From Chloroflexota bacterium (GTDB lineage Bacteria > Chloroflexota > Dormibacteria > Dormibacterales > Dormibacteraceae), in assembly GCA_005880695.1 (NCBI GenBank), contig VBGR01000043.1:1-64000 (forward strand): 64,000 nt of DNA, written 5' to 3'. Within the stretch, counting starts at the first letter, position 1. Each line of letters starts with the position of its first letter. Positions 24,639 to 32,305 of the stretch are shown piece by piece. The notes beneath the pieces are model-generated. The model was not told the origin of the DNA. It saw only the letters and a list, made by a program, of their open reading frames with translations, and ran no database searches. A program made the position numbers and the translations under genes.

Positions 24639-25429
24639 GGCGAGCCCAGCCAGCGGTCGCGCAGGCCGACCAGCACGGCCAGCGAGACCGCCAGTAGCAC
24701 CAAGCTCAGGATGAAGGAGGCCTCCGGCCGCGACTCGAGGAGGAGGTAGACCGCCAGCGGCATGGTCTGCGTGCGGCCGGGGAAGTTGCCGGCGAAGGTG
24801 ATGGTGGCGCCGAACTCGCCCAGCGCGCGAGCCCAGGAGAGGACGGCGCCTGCGAAGAGCGACGGAGCGATGAGCGGCAGGGTCACCCGGCCGAGCACAG
24901 TCCAGCGGCCGGCGCCCAGCGTGCGCGCCGCCTCCTCGTACCGCGAGTCCAGCGAGCGCAGGCCTGCCTCGACCGTGAGCACCAGGAACGGCATCGACAC
25001 GAAGGTCTCGGCCATCACCACCCCGGCCGTGGTGAAAGGCAGCGTGATCCCGAAGCCTCTCTCCAACAGCATCCCGAGGAGGCCCCGGCGGCCGAAAGCG
25101 AGGAGGAGGGCGATGCCGCCCACGACCGGTGGCAGAACCATGGGGAGCGTTGTCAGGGCGCGGAGCAGGTTTCGGCCCGGGAACTCGACGCGCGCGTAAA
25201 CCCAGGCCAGGGGCACGCCAAGTAGTAGCGAGACGGCGGTCGCCGTGAGCGAGGCGACCAGCGACAGCCTCAGGGCCTCGAGAGTCTCGGGCGCGCTGAG
25301 GGCAGTCAGCGCATCGCCCCAGGGCGCCCGCGCCAGGAGGCCGGCCAGGGGCAGGATGAAGAAAGCGGCGCCCAGCCCGGCCAGCAAGCCGAGGGCGGCA
25401 GGCACCCGCTCCCGGCGAGGCCGCGTCAT
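24635..25429 (-). CDS. modB: Molybdate ABC transporter permease
   Basis: Membrane permease of the molybdate importer, 264 residues with five to six helices. The ATPase-coupling EAA loop reads EEAARTLGAGRWTVLGRVTLP, here around residues 165-185, and ALGEFGATITFAGN is characteristic of ModB/CysT-type permeases. The ATG at 25429 overlaps the modA stop by 4 bp, and the stop overlaps the modC start by 4 bp, so translation of the three is coupled. Confidence 0.92.
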   Translation of the reverse strand: MTRPRRERVPAALGLLAGLGAAFFILPLAGLLARAPWGDALTALSAPETLEALRLSLVASLTATAVSLLLGVPLAWVYARVEFPGRNLLRALTTLPMVLPPVVGGIALLLAFGRRGLLGMLLERGFGITLPFTTAGVVMAETFVSMPFLVLTVEAGLRSLDSRYEEAARTLGAGRWTVLGRVTLPLIAPSLFAGAVLSWARALGEFGATITFAGNFPGRTQTMPLAVYLLLESRPEASFILSLVLLAVSLAVLVGLRDRWLGSP

Positions 25430-26181
25430 GGCGGTGTGAAGCCGAAGCCCTGGAGCGCCTGCTGGCCGCCTGCCGAAAGCAAGTAGTCGATGAATGCCCG
25501 GGCCGCGTAAGGATTGTGCGCCGCCCGCACCTCCGCGACCAGATAGCCGGCACGCGGGTTCTGGGCATCGGGAATCGCGACGCCGCTGACCCTGCCGCGG
25601 GCCGCGCGAACATCCGTCACGTAGACGATGCCCGCGTCGGCCTCGCCCAGCGCAACCTTGCTGACGACCCCCTTCACATCCGCCTCCAGGCTGCGCGGCG
25701 CGGGCTTGACGCCCGCCGCCGCGAGCGCCTGCGCTGCGTACTTCGCAGCCGGGACGTCCGGCGCCTCGGTGATATAGAGGACGTCGGCGCGGGCCAGGTC
25801 GGCCAGCCCGCTGATGTGCTTGGGGTTGCCGGCCCCGACCACGATCTCCAGCTTGTTGGTGGCGAAAACCCGCGGCGCCCCGGCAACCAGCTTGGCGTCG
25901 ACCGCCTTCTGCATGTTGGGCTGGTCGGCGGAGGCGAACACGTCGGCGCCCGCGCCCTGCAGGAGCTGCGTCAGCAGAGTCGGCGTGCCCGCGAAGTTGA
26001 AGGTCGGATTGCTGCCCGGGTGAGCCGCTTTGAACCCAGTTCCGGCCGCTTTGAAAGCCTCTGTGAGCGAGGCGGCGGCGAAGACGCTGAGGTCTCCTCC
26101 GGCCTTGTCTGGCGATACGGGCGCGGGGACCGACCCACACGCGCTGACTGCGGCCAGGGCGAGAAGGAAGAACCGCCTCAC
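25426..26181 (-). CDS. modA: Molybdate-binding lipoprotein
   Basis: Substrate-binding component of the molybdate ABC transporter, 251 residues, tethered outside the membrane. The signal peptide ends in a lipobox with Cys15 (AVSAC). Family motifs follow: VFAAASLTEAF at the mature N-terminus with the oxyanion-binding Ser, GADVFASAD, and GEADAGIVYVTD toward the C-terminus. It starts with GTG inside the regulator stop (GTGA). Molybdate rather than tungstate is assumed from the ModA-type motifs; the two cannot be separated by eye. Confidence 0.93.
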   Translation of the reverse strand: MRRFFLLALAAVSACGSVPAPVSPDKAGGDLSVFAAASLTEAFKAAGTGFKAAHPGSNPTFNFAGTPTLLTQLLQGAGADVFASADQPNMQKAVDAKLVAGAPRVFATNKLEIVVGAGNPKHISGLADLARADVLYITEAPDVPAAKYAAQALAAAGVKPAPRSLEADVKGVVSKVALGEADAGIVYVTDVRAARGRVSGVAIPDAQNPRAGYLVAEVRAAHNPYAARAFIDYLLSAGGQQALQGFGFTPP

Positions 26182-26588
26182 CGCTCGCCCGGCAGCTCCA
26201 CAACCACGTTGGTCGCCTTGACCGCGGCGACCGCGCGGACGCCGGGCGCCAGGCCGAGCTCGTCAGCGGCCTCGCGCGACATCAAGGACACGACCCGGAA
26301 GGGGCCGGCCTGCATCTCTACCTGCGCCATCACCGTGTCCTTCAGGACGCGCGTGACGATGCCGGGGAAGCGGTTGCGAGCCGACTGGCCGACGATCGGC
26401 GGTGGCTCGGCCGGCGGTGGCTGGGCCGCCAGGTAGCGGGCCAGATCAGCGGCGTCGATGTGACGGTGGCCGCCGGCCGAACGCACCGTCTTGAGCCGGC
26501 CCGCGTCAGCGAGGCGCCGCACCGAGTCGACGCTCGTGCCGAGCAGCTCGGCCGCCTGGCCCATTCGGTAAGATGCGCCAGCTTTCAC
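26178..26588 (-). CDS. Molybdate-responsive regulator: excisionase/MerR-type HTH plus Mop domain
   Basis: Putative DNA-binding regulator of the molybdate operon, 136 residues. The N-terminal part (YRMGQAAELLGTSVDSVRR) is an excisionase/MerR-like helix-turn-helix, and residues about 68-136 form a single Mop/TOBE domain that binds oxyanions (ARNRFPGIVTRVLKDTVMAQVE). It is much shorter than E. coli ModE, which has a winged helix and two Mop repeats, but resembles short regulators of actinobacterial mod operons. The GTG start has a TAGGCT hexamer 7 nt upstream, overlapped by an inverted repeat, suggesting autoregulation. Confidence 0.8.
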   Translation of the reverse strand: MKAGASYRMGQAAELLGTSVDSVRRLADAGRLKTVRSAGGHRHIDAADLARYLAAQPPPAEPPPIVGQSARNRFPGIVTRVLKDTVMAQVEMQAGPFRVVSLMSREAADELGLAPGVRAVAAVKATNVVVELPGER

Positions 26589-26595
26589 TCTTGGA

Positions 26596-26638
26596 AGCCT
26601 AGCAGACGCTAGAAATCAGTCGAGAGTATCTGGCTAGC
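26596..26638 (-). promoter_or_regulatory. Candidate promoter/operator of the mod operon
   Basis: On the minus strand TAGGCT (26596-26601) lies 7 nt before the GTG of the regulator gene. It is overlapped by the inverted repeat CTAGC-N4-GCTAG (26599-26612), and a further palindrome GCTAGC lies at 26633-26638. Repeated GCTAG half-sites at a -10 element fit binding by the operon's own HTH-Mop protein. This is inference; no footprint is available. Confidence 0.45.
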
Positions 26639-26641
26639 GCC

Positions 26642-26679
26642 AATAAAAACGAGGCGGCGCCCAGAACGGCACCGCCTCG
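26642..26679 (-). terminator. Strong minus-strand intrinsic terminator upstream of the mod operon
   Basis: On the minus strand an 8-bp perfect stem CGAGGCGG / CCGCCTCG (26650-26657 and 26672-26679), with further GCC/GGC pairing inside, is followed directly by TTTTTATTG. No protein gene on this strand ends here. It must therefore close a small RNA or a leader that starts further upstream, or act as an attenuator ahead of the mod genes. Confidence 0.75.
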
Positions 26680-26940
26680 GCCGCTCCGTCCGTCTCGCGC
26701 AACACAGGTCTTGACCGGCGCCCCTCAGGGCCGTCGCCTCTTATGGAGGCCCACCCTTGCGCGGCGTTTCGTTGAACGGATGCGGCAATCACGCTCGGTT
26801 ATGAAACGGGGACCTCTGGCTGGTCGCCGAGCTGGGACGCAAAGCGGGAACTTTTGATACGTCCGCTATAAGTTCTTGGCCACTACTTTAACCCTCTGCG
26901 GAGAAAGATCAAGGGCACACCAGAAGGTCCTCAGGGGGCG
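26680..26940. other. Non-coding stretch, possible small RNA or leader on the minus strand
   Basis: There is no convincing protein gene. On the minus strand several small helices can be drawn (CCTC-CATAA-GAGG, GGTC-AA-GACC, and GCTCGG/CCGAGC around 26793-26832) and the stretch runs straight into the terminator at 26642-26679. A TATAAG/CTTATAG sequence near 26866-26872 could be a promoter in either direction. tmRNA, RNase P RNA and SRP RNA signature sequences were looked for and not found. The identity is unknown. Confidence 0.3.
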
Positions 26941-27306
26941 GTGGAAAACCCCTGGAAAAAGCAATGACCCCAACCGACTTCGTCCCATCCGGACCTCGCC
27001 TTGCGGCGCTTTCCGAACGGCCCGCCGTCGATCGGAGCCGCCGCGAACTGTACTCGCGGGATAGCTAAAGTCGCAACTCCGAACTGTTGTGCGCTGCCAG
27101 GCTACGAATCGTTGCCACAACCACCGCGCCAGTGTGGAAAACCTGTTGAAAAGAAGTGACCCCAACCAACTTCGTACCATCCGGACCTCGCCTTGCGGCG
27201 CTTTCCGAACGGCCCGCCGTCGATCGGGGCCGCGGCAGACTTTACGGTTAGGGAATGGCCAGGCGCAAGTCCCAAACTGTTGTGCGCCGCCAGGCTACGA
27301 AATCCA
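26941..27306. repeat. Imperfect 193-bp tandem duplication
   Basis: Two copies start at 26941 and 27134, each beginning GTGGAAAACC. They share a 51-bp identical core (26985-27035 and 27177-27227) and a nearly identical right part ending GCCAGGCTACGA. The period is 193 bp, with a 1-bp slip inside. The right end of copy 2 contains the first codons of the methyltransferase gene (ATGGCCAGG). The equivalent place in copy 1 reads ATAGCTAAAG and cannot start a protein. It is probably a duplicated promoter and gene start with one decayed copy. Confidence 0.85.
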
Positions 27307-28094
27307 GCCGATCCACGCCGCTCAGGTGCTGGGTTTGTGGCTCGCAGCTCGCGCTCCGAGGGGACCGCCGGGACCGCCTGGAGTGCCCGCGAAGGGACAG
27401 CCGGGTGCTCGCCGCGGAGGGCATCTTCGACCTCTGGCCGCCCGAAGAGCGAGCGCCTCGGCTGGACGCCTACGCGACGCCCTTCGGGGCGGCGTACGAC
27501 TTCGGCGTGAACCGGCCGGCCCTCGCCCGCGTGGCGGCCAGGATCGAGTACGGAGCCGACGTCGCACGCATGTATGAATGGATGGCGGAGGTGCTCGACT
27601 GCCCGCCCGGACAGATCGTGCTCGACGTGCCGGCCGGCGGCGGGACGCTCTTCTCGCGCGGCGCGCCCAAGCTGGGCGGCCTGCTGGTCGGGATCGACCT
27701 GAGCCAGGCCATGCTGGCGCGGGCAGCTCGGCGCCGGCGGATCCTGGGCCTTGAGGAGCACGTCCTGCTCGCTCGCGGCGACGCCACGCGCCTGCCGCTG
27801 GTGGCGGGGGCCGTCGACCGGATCGCCTGCTTCAACGGCCTCCACGTCATCCCCGGCAAGAGCGCCGCCCTGGCCGAGTTCCGGCGGGTCCTGAAGCCCG
27901 GCGGAGAGCTGCTCGGCACGTCCCTCATCAGCGACCCGCCTGGCTTCCACCGCAGGGTGATCGGCCTTGCCCAACTGGCCGGCTTCTTTGTGCCCCCTGC
28001 GGCCGCCCAGCTTGCGGCCCTCGCCAAGCGCGCCGGCTTCGCGAAGTGGGAGCAGAAGCTGGACGGCGCCTTGCTGTACTTTCGAGGACAATAG
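27255..28094 (+). CDS. Class I SAM-dependent methyltransferase with N-terminal zinc-ribbon-like cysteines
   Basis: Methyltransferase of 279 residues. A short basic leader is followed by CWVCG and a downstream Cys in LECPRRD, resembling the half zinc ribbon seen in RlmA-type enzymes. The Rossmann domain starts near residue 115 with motif [13 protein letters not shown], then acidic motif [12 protein letters not shown] and motif IV region [12 protein letters not shown]. The acceptor is unknown; a small molecule or quinone-type substrate is as likely as RNA. The ATG and first 17 codons lie in the right end of a 193-bp duplication. A GTG at codon 10 is an alternative start. Confidence 0.75.
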   Translation: MARRKSQTVVRRQATKSSRSTPLRCWVCGSQLALRGDRRDRLECPRRDSRVLAAEGIFDLWPPEERAPRLDAYATPFGAAYDFGVNRPALARVAARIEYGADVARMYEWMAEVLDCPPGQIVLDVPAGGGTLFSRGAPKLGGLLVGIDLSQAMLARAARRRRILGLEEHVLLARGDATRLPLVAGAVDRIACFNGLHVIPGKSAALAEFRRVLKPGGELLGTSLISDPPGFHRRVIGLAQLAGFFVPPAAAQLAALAKRAGFAKWEQKLDGALLYFRGQ

Positions 28095-28120
28095 CTCCGA
28101 TTCCGGAGGTGGGAATTCCG

Positions 28121-29761
28121 ATGGCCGTTCCTTCCTATTCGCACGGCGCCAGCTCGATCCCGCTCCTGGGCGAGACGATCGGCGAGAACCTCCGCCGGAC
28201 CGTTGAGAAGTTCGGTGACGGCGAAGCGTTGGTCGTGCGTCAACAGGGCTTTAGATGTACTTACAAAGAGCTCTGGGAGCTGAGCGGGCGCGCTGCTCGC
28301 GGGCTCTTGGGCCGCGGCGTGGGCAGGGGCGATCGGGTCGGCATCTGGGCTCCGAACCGATACGAGTGGGTCGTGGTCCAGTACGCGACGGCGCGGATCG
28401 GAGCCATCCTCGTCAACATCAATCCCAATTACCGGACCAGCGAGCTCGAGTACGCGCTCAACCAGTCGGGGACCGGTTTCCTGATCCTGGCCAAAGGGTT
28501 CCGGAACGCCGACTACATGGGGATGCTGGCGGAGGTGCGGGGCCGCTGTCCGAATCTCCGGGCAACGCTTGTGTTAGAGGACGATTGGGAGGCCCTGCTG
28601 CGCGACGGCGACAAGGTGGCCGAGTCGGACCTGGCCGAGCGCGAGTCACACCTCCAGTTCGATGACGCGATCAACATCCAGTACACGTCGGGCACGACCG
28701 GGTTTCCGAAGGGGGCCACGCTCTCGCACCACATGATCCTCAACAACGGCTATTTCATCGGCGAGGGAGTCCACTACACGGAGCACGACCGGGTCTGCAT
28801 CCCCGTTCCCTTTTATCACTGCTTTGGCATGGTCCTCGGCAACCTGGCCTGCACGAGTCACGGCTCCACGATGGTGATCCCGGCCGAGGCTTTCGACCCA
28901 GTGGCCGTGATGGAGTGCGTGCAGGAAGAAAAATGCACGTCGCTCTATGGCGTGCCGACGATGTTCATCGGCGAGCTCGACCACCCGCGTTTTAGCGAGT
29001 TCGACTTCTCCAGCCTGCGCACCGGCATCATGGCCGGCGCACCCTGCCCGGTCGAGGTCATGAAGAAGGTCAAGTCGACGATGCACATGCCCGAGGTCAC
29101 GATCATGTACGGCATGACGGAGACCTCGCCGGTCTCCACCCAGAGCGCGATCGGCGACCCGCTCGAGAAGCAGGTCGGAACCGTCGGCCGCGTTTACCCG
29201 CACGTCGAGATCAAGATCGTCGACCAGGCGAGCGGCGAGATCCTGCCGCGCGGCGAGCCGGGTGAGCTCTGCACGCGGGGGTACTCGGTGATGCTCGGGT
29301 ACTGGAACAACGAGGAGGCGACGCGCCAGGCGATCGACGCCGCCCGCTGGATGCACACGGGCGACCTGGCGGAGATGGATGAGGAAGGCTACGTGAAGAT
29401 CGTCGGCCGCTTGAAGGACATGATCATCCGGGGCGGCGAGAACATCTATCCGCGCGAGATCGAAGAGTTCCTGTACACGCACGCCGATGTCTCCGACGCC
29501 CAGGTGATCGGCATTCCGAGCGAGAAGTACGGCGAGGAGGTCATGGCCTGGGTCAAGCTCAAGCCCGGAGCCAGCCTGACCGGCGACGACCTGGCCGCTT
29601 TCTGCAAGGGAAAGATCGCGAGCTACAAGGTCCCTCGCCACTGGAAGTTCGTCGACGAGTTCCCGATGACCGTGACCGGCAAGGTCCGCAAAGTCGAGAT
29701 GCGGGACGTGTCCGTGAAAGAGCTCGGCCTGGAGGCGGCGGCCGCGATCTCCACCGCTTGA
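28121..29761 (+). CDS. Acyl-CoA ligase (AMP-dependent synthetase)
   Basis: Activates a carboxylic acid to its CoA thioester through an acyl-AMP intermediate; sequence type is closest to medium/long-chain fatty acid ligases. The 546-residue protein has the P-loop [11 protein letters not shown] (about 188-198), the adenylate motif YGMTETSP, the hinge region [20 protein letters not shown] and the C-terminal Lys in TVTGKVRK. A good Shine-Dalgarno GGAGGT at 28105-28110 sets the ATG. The gap to the methyltransferase is 26 bp, so they may be co-transcribed. Confidence 0.9.
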   Translation: MAVPSYSHGASSIPLLGETIGENLRRTVEKFGDGEALVVRQQGFRCTYKELWELSGRAARGLLGRGVGRGDRVGIWAPNRYEWVVVQYATARIGAILVNINPNYRTSELEYALNQSGTGFLILAKGFRNADYMGMLAEVRGRCPNLRATLVLEDDWEALLRDGDKVAESDLAERESHLQFDDAINIQYTSGTTGFPKGATLSHHMILNNGYFIGEGVHYTEHDRVCIPVPFYHCFGMVLGNLACTSHGSTMVIPAEAFDPVAVMECVQEEKCTSLYGVPTMFIGELDHPRFSEFDFSSLRTGIMAGAPCPVEVMKKVKSTMHMPEVTIMYGMTETSPVSTQSAIGDPLEKQVGTVGRVYPHVEIKIVDQASGEILPRGEPGELCTRGYSVMLGYWNNEEATRQAIDAARWMHTGDLAEMDEEGYVKIVGRLKDMIIRGGENIYPREIEEFLYTHADVSDAQVIGIPSEKYGEEVMAWVKLKPGASLTGDDLAAFCKGKIASYKVPRHWKFVDEFPMTVTGKVRKVEMRDVSVKELGLEAAAAISTA

Positions 29762-29908
29762 TCGGAGGCTCTTCTGGGGCCCCGGCCGCAGGCCAGGGGC
29801 GGGCCGTCTCCCCCGCAAGCGGGGACCCGTGCAGTGGCGCCGAAGGGGGATCGGCGTGTTGACACACGCCGACTCGACGGGGTTGCGCGGGGCGGAGCCC
29901 CCAGAAGG
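29762..29908. other. Hairpin-rich spacer
   Basis: A GC-rich spacer of 147 bp with no gene. It has three strong hairpins: CCCCGCAAGCGGGG (29811-29824), GGCGTGT-TGAC-ACACGCC (29853-29870) and GGGGC-GGA-GCCCC (29889-29901). One may end the acyl-CoA ligase transcript, though no T-tract is present. The cluster resembles a small palindromic intergenic repeat, which only a genome-wide search could show. Confidence 0.5.
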
Positions 29909-30376
29909 TTGATCCGGACCGCCGAGGCTGATGACGTCCTCGGCATGGTCCAGCTTTCGGAGCGTAAGCGCCGCGAGTACGAGCGGGTCCGTCCCCAGTT
30001 CTGGCGCATGGGCGTCGACTCGCGCACTGTCCAGAAGGCGTACTTCGAATCCATCATCGCGAGCACGTTGAAGATCTGCCTGGTGCACGAAGACGGGGGC
30101 CGCATCGATGGCTTCCTGGTCGCCGACCTGCGCCCGCCGCCTCCCGTCTACGACCCGGGCGGGCTCATCTGCGTCATCGACGACTTCGCCGTCGCCCAGC
30201 CGGAGCTGTGGAACGGGATCGGCCGGAACCTCCTCACCGAGGTCATGGCGCTCGCCCGCGAACGCGGCGCCGTCCAGGCAGTCGTCGTCTGCGGCCACCA
30301 TGACGAGCCGAAGCGGCGGATGCTGGAGGCCACCGGTTTTCCCCTTGTCTCGGAGTGGCGGATCCGGGCCCTTTAG
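29909..30376 (+). CDS. GNAT family N-acetyltransferase
   Basis: Predicted acetyl-CoA-dependent N-acyltransferase, about 155 residues. The start MIRTAEADDVLGMVQL from a TTG at 29909 is typical of the fold. The acetyl-CoA loop is weak (WNGIGRNLLTEVMALARERG around residues 100-119), and RMLEATGF marks the C-terminal helix-strand. The substrate is unknown. Codons upstream of the TTG encode a low-complexity stretch lying over hairpins and are unlikely to be translated. The stop overlaps that of the convergent SRPBCC gene by 4 bp. Confidence 0.65.
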   Translation: MIRTAEADDVLGMVQLSERKRREYERVRPQFWRMGVDSRTVQKAYFESIIASTLKICLVHEDGGRIDGFLVADLRPPPPVYDPGGLICVIDDFAVAQPELWNGIGRNLLTEVMALARERGAVQAVVVCGHHDEPKRRMLEATGFPLVSEWRIRAL

Positions 30377-30840
30377 CGGGATGCAACCGGTCGGGGGGAT
30401 TCCTCCAGCTGCTGCTTCAAGGCAGGCAGATCCCGGCGGCTCCAGGTCCTGGCCAGGTGGCCCAGGAAGAGCGGCTCCAGAAGCCGGAGCGGGCCGCGTG
30501 CGGCGAACCGGCAGCGCAGGACCACGCGAGTGCCGGCCGGCACCTCCTTCAGCATGAGGTCGAGCTCGGTCGAGCCGAGGCGCCGCTGCGAGGTGGCCTC
30601 GTAGGAGATCAAGCTGTCCCGTTCCCAGCCGGAAACTCGCCATTCAACCCAGAGCCTGCCACCCCAGGGCGCCCGGACCATCTCCCGGCTGGTCGAACCG
30701 AGGCCTTTCGGACCTTTGGAAGTGCGGTGGTGCTCGATCGAGGCTGAAACCCAGGTCGGGTCGTTCTCGGGGTTCGAAAGGAAGGTGAACACCGCCGCCG
30801 GAGGCCGGTGGATGGTGATGCTCCGGGTGACCTCCCCCAA
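30373..30840 (-). CDS. SRPBCC (START/polyketide-cyclase-like) protein
   Basis: Small hydrophobic-ligand-binding fold protein, 155 residues. The family pattern is seen in ITIHRPPAAVFTFLSNPENDPTWVSA at the start, here about residues 8-33, and a C-terminal long helix after RCRFAARGPLRLLEPLF. The ligand is unknown; many relatives have no known catalytic role. The TTG at 30840 is the only plausible start. It lies 20 bp downstream of glpX, so it is probably the last gene of that transcript. Confidence 0.7.
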   Translation of the reverse strand: MGEVTRSITIHRPPAAVFTFLSNPENDPTWVSASIEHHRTSKGPKGLGSTSREMVRAPWGGRLWVEWRVSGWERDSLISYEATSQRRLGSTELDLMLKEVPAGTRVVLRCRFAARGPLRLLEPLFLGHLARTWSRRDLPALKQQLEESPRPVASR

Positions 30841-30860
30841 CTGCCGGCGCTAGCTCCTGT

Positions 30861-31850
30861 TCACTTGAACCCGTTCAGCTGCTCCGGCAGCAGTCCCTGG
30901 GCCCGCAGCTTCGACATCTCGTGATAGGCCTCCACGTAGCGCATGGTGCCGGTGGCCGAACGCAGCACCATCGAGTGCGTGTACGCGTAGAACTCCTCGT
31001 AGCGCACGCCTTTCAGAACGTCGCCTGATGTGATCCCGGTCGCCGCGAAGAAGATGTTCTCGGCCGAGCAGAGGTCGTCGATCGCCAGCACGCGGCCTTC
31101 TTTGTAGCCCTCCTTGCGGGCGAGCGCGAGCTCCTCGTCATCGCGGAAATAGAGCTTGGCCTGCATGTCGCCGTGCAGGCACTTGACCGCGCAGGCCGCC
31201 AGCACGCCTTCGGTGGCGCCGCCGCTGCCCATCAGCACGTGCTTGCCGCTGATCTGCTCGGACGCGGCGGTTATCGCGCCGGCGACGTCACCACCCGAGA
31301 TGAGCGAGATGCGCGGCCCCACGTCGCGGACCTGGTCGATGATCTCGCGGTTGCGCGGCCGGTCCAGCACGATGACCGTGAGGTCGCGCGGGTGCAGGCC
31401 TTCCGCCTTGCCGATCCGGCGCAGGTTCCACTCCACCGGCATGTCGATGTCGATGACGCCGCGCGCTCGGCGGCCGACAACGAGCTTCTCCATGTAGTGG
31501 ACGTGGGTCGTGAACATGCTCCCGCGCTCCGCCAGCGCCACCACCGACATCGCGCCCGGCAGCATGTTGGCGGTGAACTCGGTGCCGTCGATGGGATCGA
31601 CGGCGACGTCCACCTCCGGCTCGAGCCCGTTGCCGATCTGCTCGCCGAAATAGAGCATCGGCGCCTGGTCCTTCTCCCCCTCGCCGATCACGATCGTGCC
31701 TTTCATGTCGACCGAGGCGAGCCGCTCGCGCATGGCGTCGACCGCGCGCTGGTCTGCCGCCTCCTTGTTGCCACGGCCCTGGAGCGGCGCGGCGGCGAGC
31801 GCGGCCCCCTCGGTAACTCGTAGCAGCTCGAGGGCCAGGTTGCGGTTCAT
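30861..31850 (-). CDS. glpX: Class II fructose-1,6-bisphosphatase
   Basis: Hydrolyses fructose-1,6-bisphosphate to fructose-6-phosphate in gluconeogenesis. From the ATG at 31850 the protein has 329 residues and the standard N-terminus MNRNLALELLRVTE. Metal-site motifs are GEGEKD and DPIDGTEFT, with GSGGATEGVLAAC and the Lys/Arg substrate loop further on. A GTG at 31919, overlapping the stop of the 98-residue gene upstream, would add 23 non-conserved residues; an ATG at 31868 is also possible. Together with the YvcK-like gene it points to growth on non-sugar carbon. Confidence 0.93.
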   Translation of the reverse strand: MNRNLALELLRVTEGAALAAAPLQGRGNKEAADQRAVDAMRERLASVDMKGTIVIGEGEKDQAPMLYFGEQIGNGLEPEVDVAVDPIDGTEFTANMLPGAMSVVALAERGSMFTTHVHYMEKLVVGRRARGVIDIDMPVEWNLRRIGKAEGLHPRDLTVIVLDRPRNREIIDQVRDVGPRISLISGGDVAGAITAASEQISGKHVLMGSGGATEGVLAACAVKCLHGDMQAKLYFRDDEELALARKEGYKEGRVLAIDDLCSAENIFFAATGITSGDVLKGVRYEEFYAYTHSMVLRSATGTMRYVEAYHEMSKLRAQGLLPEQLNGFK

Positions 31851-31915
31851 CGACGTCGCTCGCGGCATCGCCTGAGAAGTTAACCCACGCGGGGTCGAGG
31901 CGGCGACCTCGCCGC

Positions 31916-32212
31916 TCACGAGTTCACGGAGTCTTCGGCTGCCTTAGCCTTGGCGCCCGCCCGGCGGCCTTTGCCGGCCGCCCCAGGGGGCCCGGTCAGC
32001 TTCCGCCGGCGGATCGGAACCTGGCCACGCTCGACGATCACCTGGTCCTTGGGCACGAGGCGCCGCTCCAGGTCCGGGGTCTCGTAGACGCAGGTGCGCT
32101 CGAGCACCGCGGTCACCCAGACCTTCATCCCGCTCACCAGCTCGGCCTGGAAGCCCTCGACGATCATCTCGTCCTCGTCGAGGTCGATCTTGCTTAAGGG
32201 AACCCTCGCCAT
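31916..32212 (-). CDS. Hypothetical protein with basic C-terminal tail
   Basis: Not recognised. The 98-residue protein has a compact N-terminal two-thirds with alternating beta-type sequence (MIVEGFQAELVSGMKVWVTAV, residues about 16-36) and a Lys/Arg/Ala/Gly-rich tail from about residue 68 that suggests nucleic acid contact. The ATG at 32212 has GGAG 4 nt upstream and a TATATT hexamer 44 nt upstream, so this gene probably starts the transcript that continues into glpX. The stop overlaps a possible glpX GTG. Confidence 0.55.
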   Translation of the reverse strand: MARVPLSKIDLDEDEMIVEGFQAELVSGMKVWVTAVLERTCVYETPDLERRLVPKDQVIVERGQVPIRRRKLTGPPGAAGKGRRAGAKAKAAEDSVNS

Positions 32213-32256
32213 TCCGCTCCACTAAGCCTCTGCGCGAGGCCCGGTTATTGAAGGCG

Positions 32257-32262
32257 AATATA
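32257..32262 (-). promoter_or_regulatory. Putative -10 element (TATATT) for the glpX transcript
   Basis: TATATT on the minus strand, 44 nt before the ATG at 32212. A 5-bp hairpin (GCCTC-GCGCA-GAGGC) and a GGAG lie in the predicted leader. No clear -35 element was seen. Confidence 0.4.
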
Positions 32263-32295
32263 CCCCCTTTGTTGATAGCCGACCAGGGGGTTTTT
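32263..32295 (+). terminator. Terminator-like hairpin in plus orientation
   Basis: Stem CCCCCT (32263-32268) / AGGGGG (32285-32290) with a 16-nt loop, followed by TTTTT on the plus strand. Genes on both sides are on the minus strand, so on that strand it lies just after the bactofilin gene without a T-tract. It may terminate antisense transcription or form a folded end for the upstream operon. Confidence 0.4.
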
Positions 32296-32305
32296 GGGTA
32301 GCCTG

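Noticed and set aside
24639-26203. Long upstream extensions of the modC and modB reading frames
   Set aside because: The extensions are shadows of the preceding mod genes; 4-bp ATGA overlaps and family N-termini fix the true starts at 24638 and 25429.
26866-27180. Minus-strand open frame of 104 codons in the non-coding region
   Set aside because: It is made of the 193-bp duplication read on the opposite strand, has no family resemblance or Shine-Dalgarno, and its repeated peptide blocks simply mirror the DNA repeat.
26589-27254. tmRNA, RNase P RNA, SRP RNA or 6S RNA in the long non-coding region
   Set aside because: The diagnostic core sequences of the first three were not found on either strand, and no 6S-like structure could be drawn with confidence.
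29859-29864. Perfect TTGACA (-35 consensus) ahead of the GNAT gene
   Set aside because: It forms part of a hairpin loop and no TANNNT is found at 16-18 bp; treated as coincidence.
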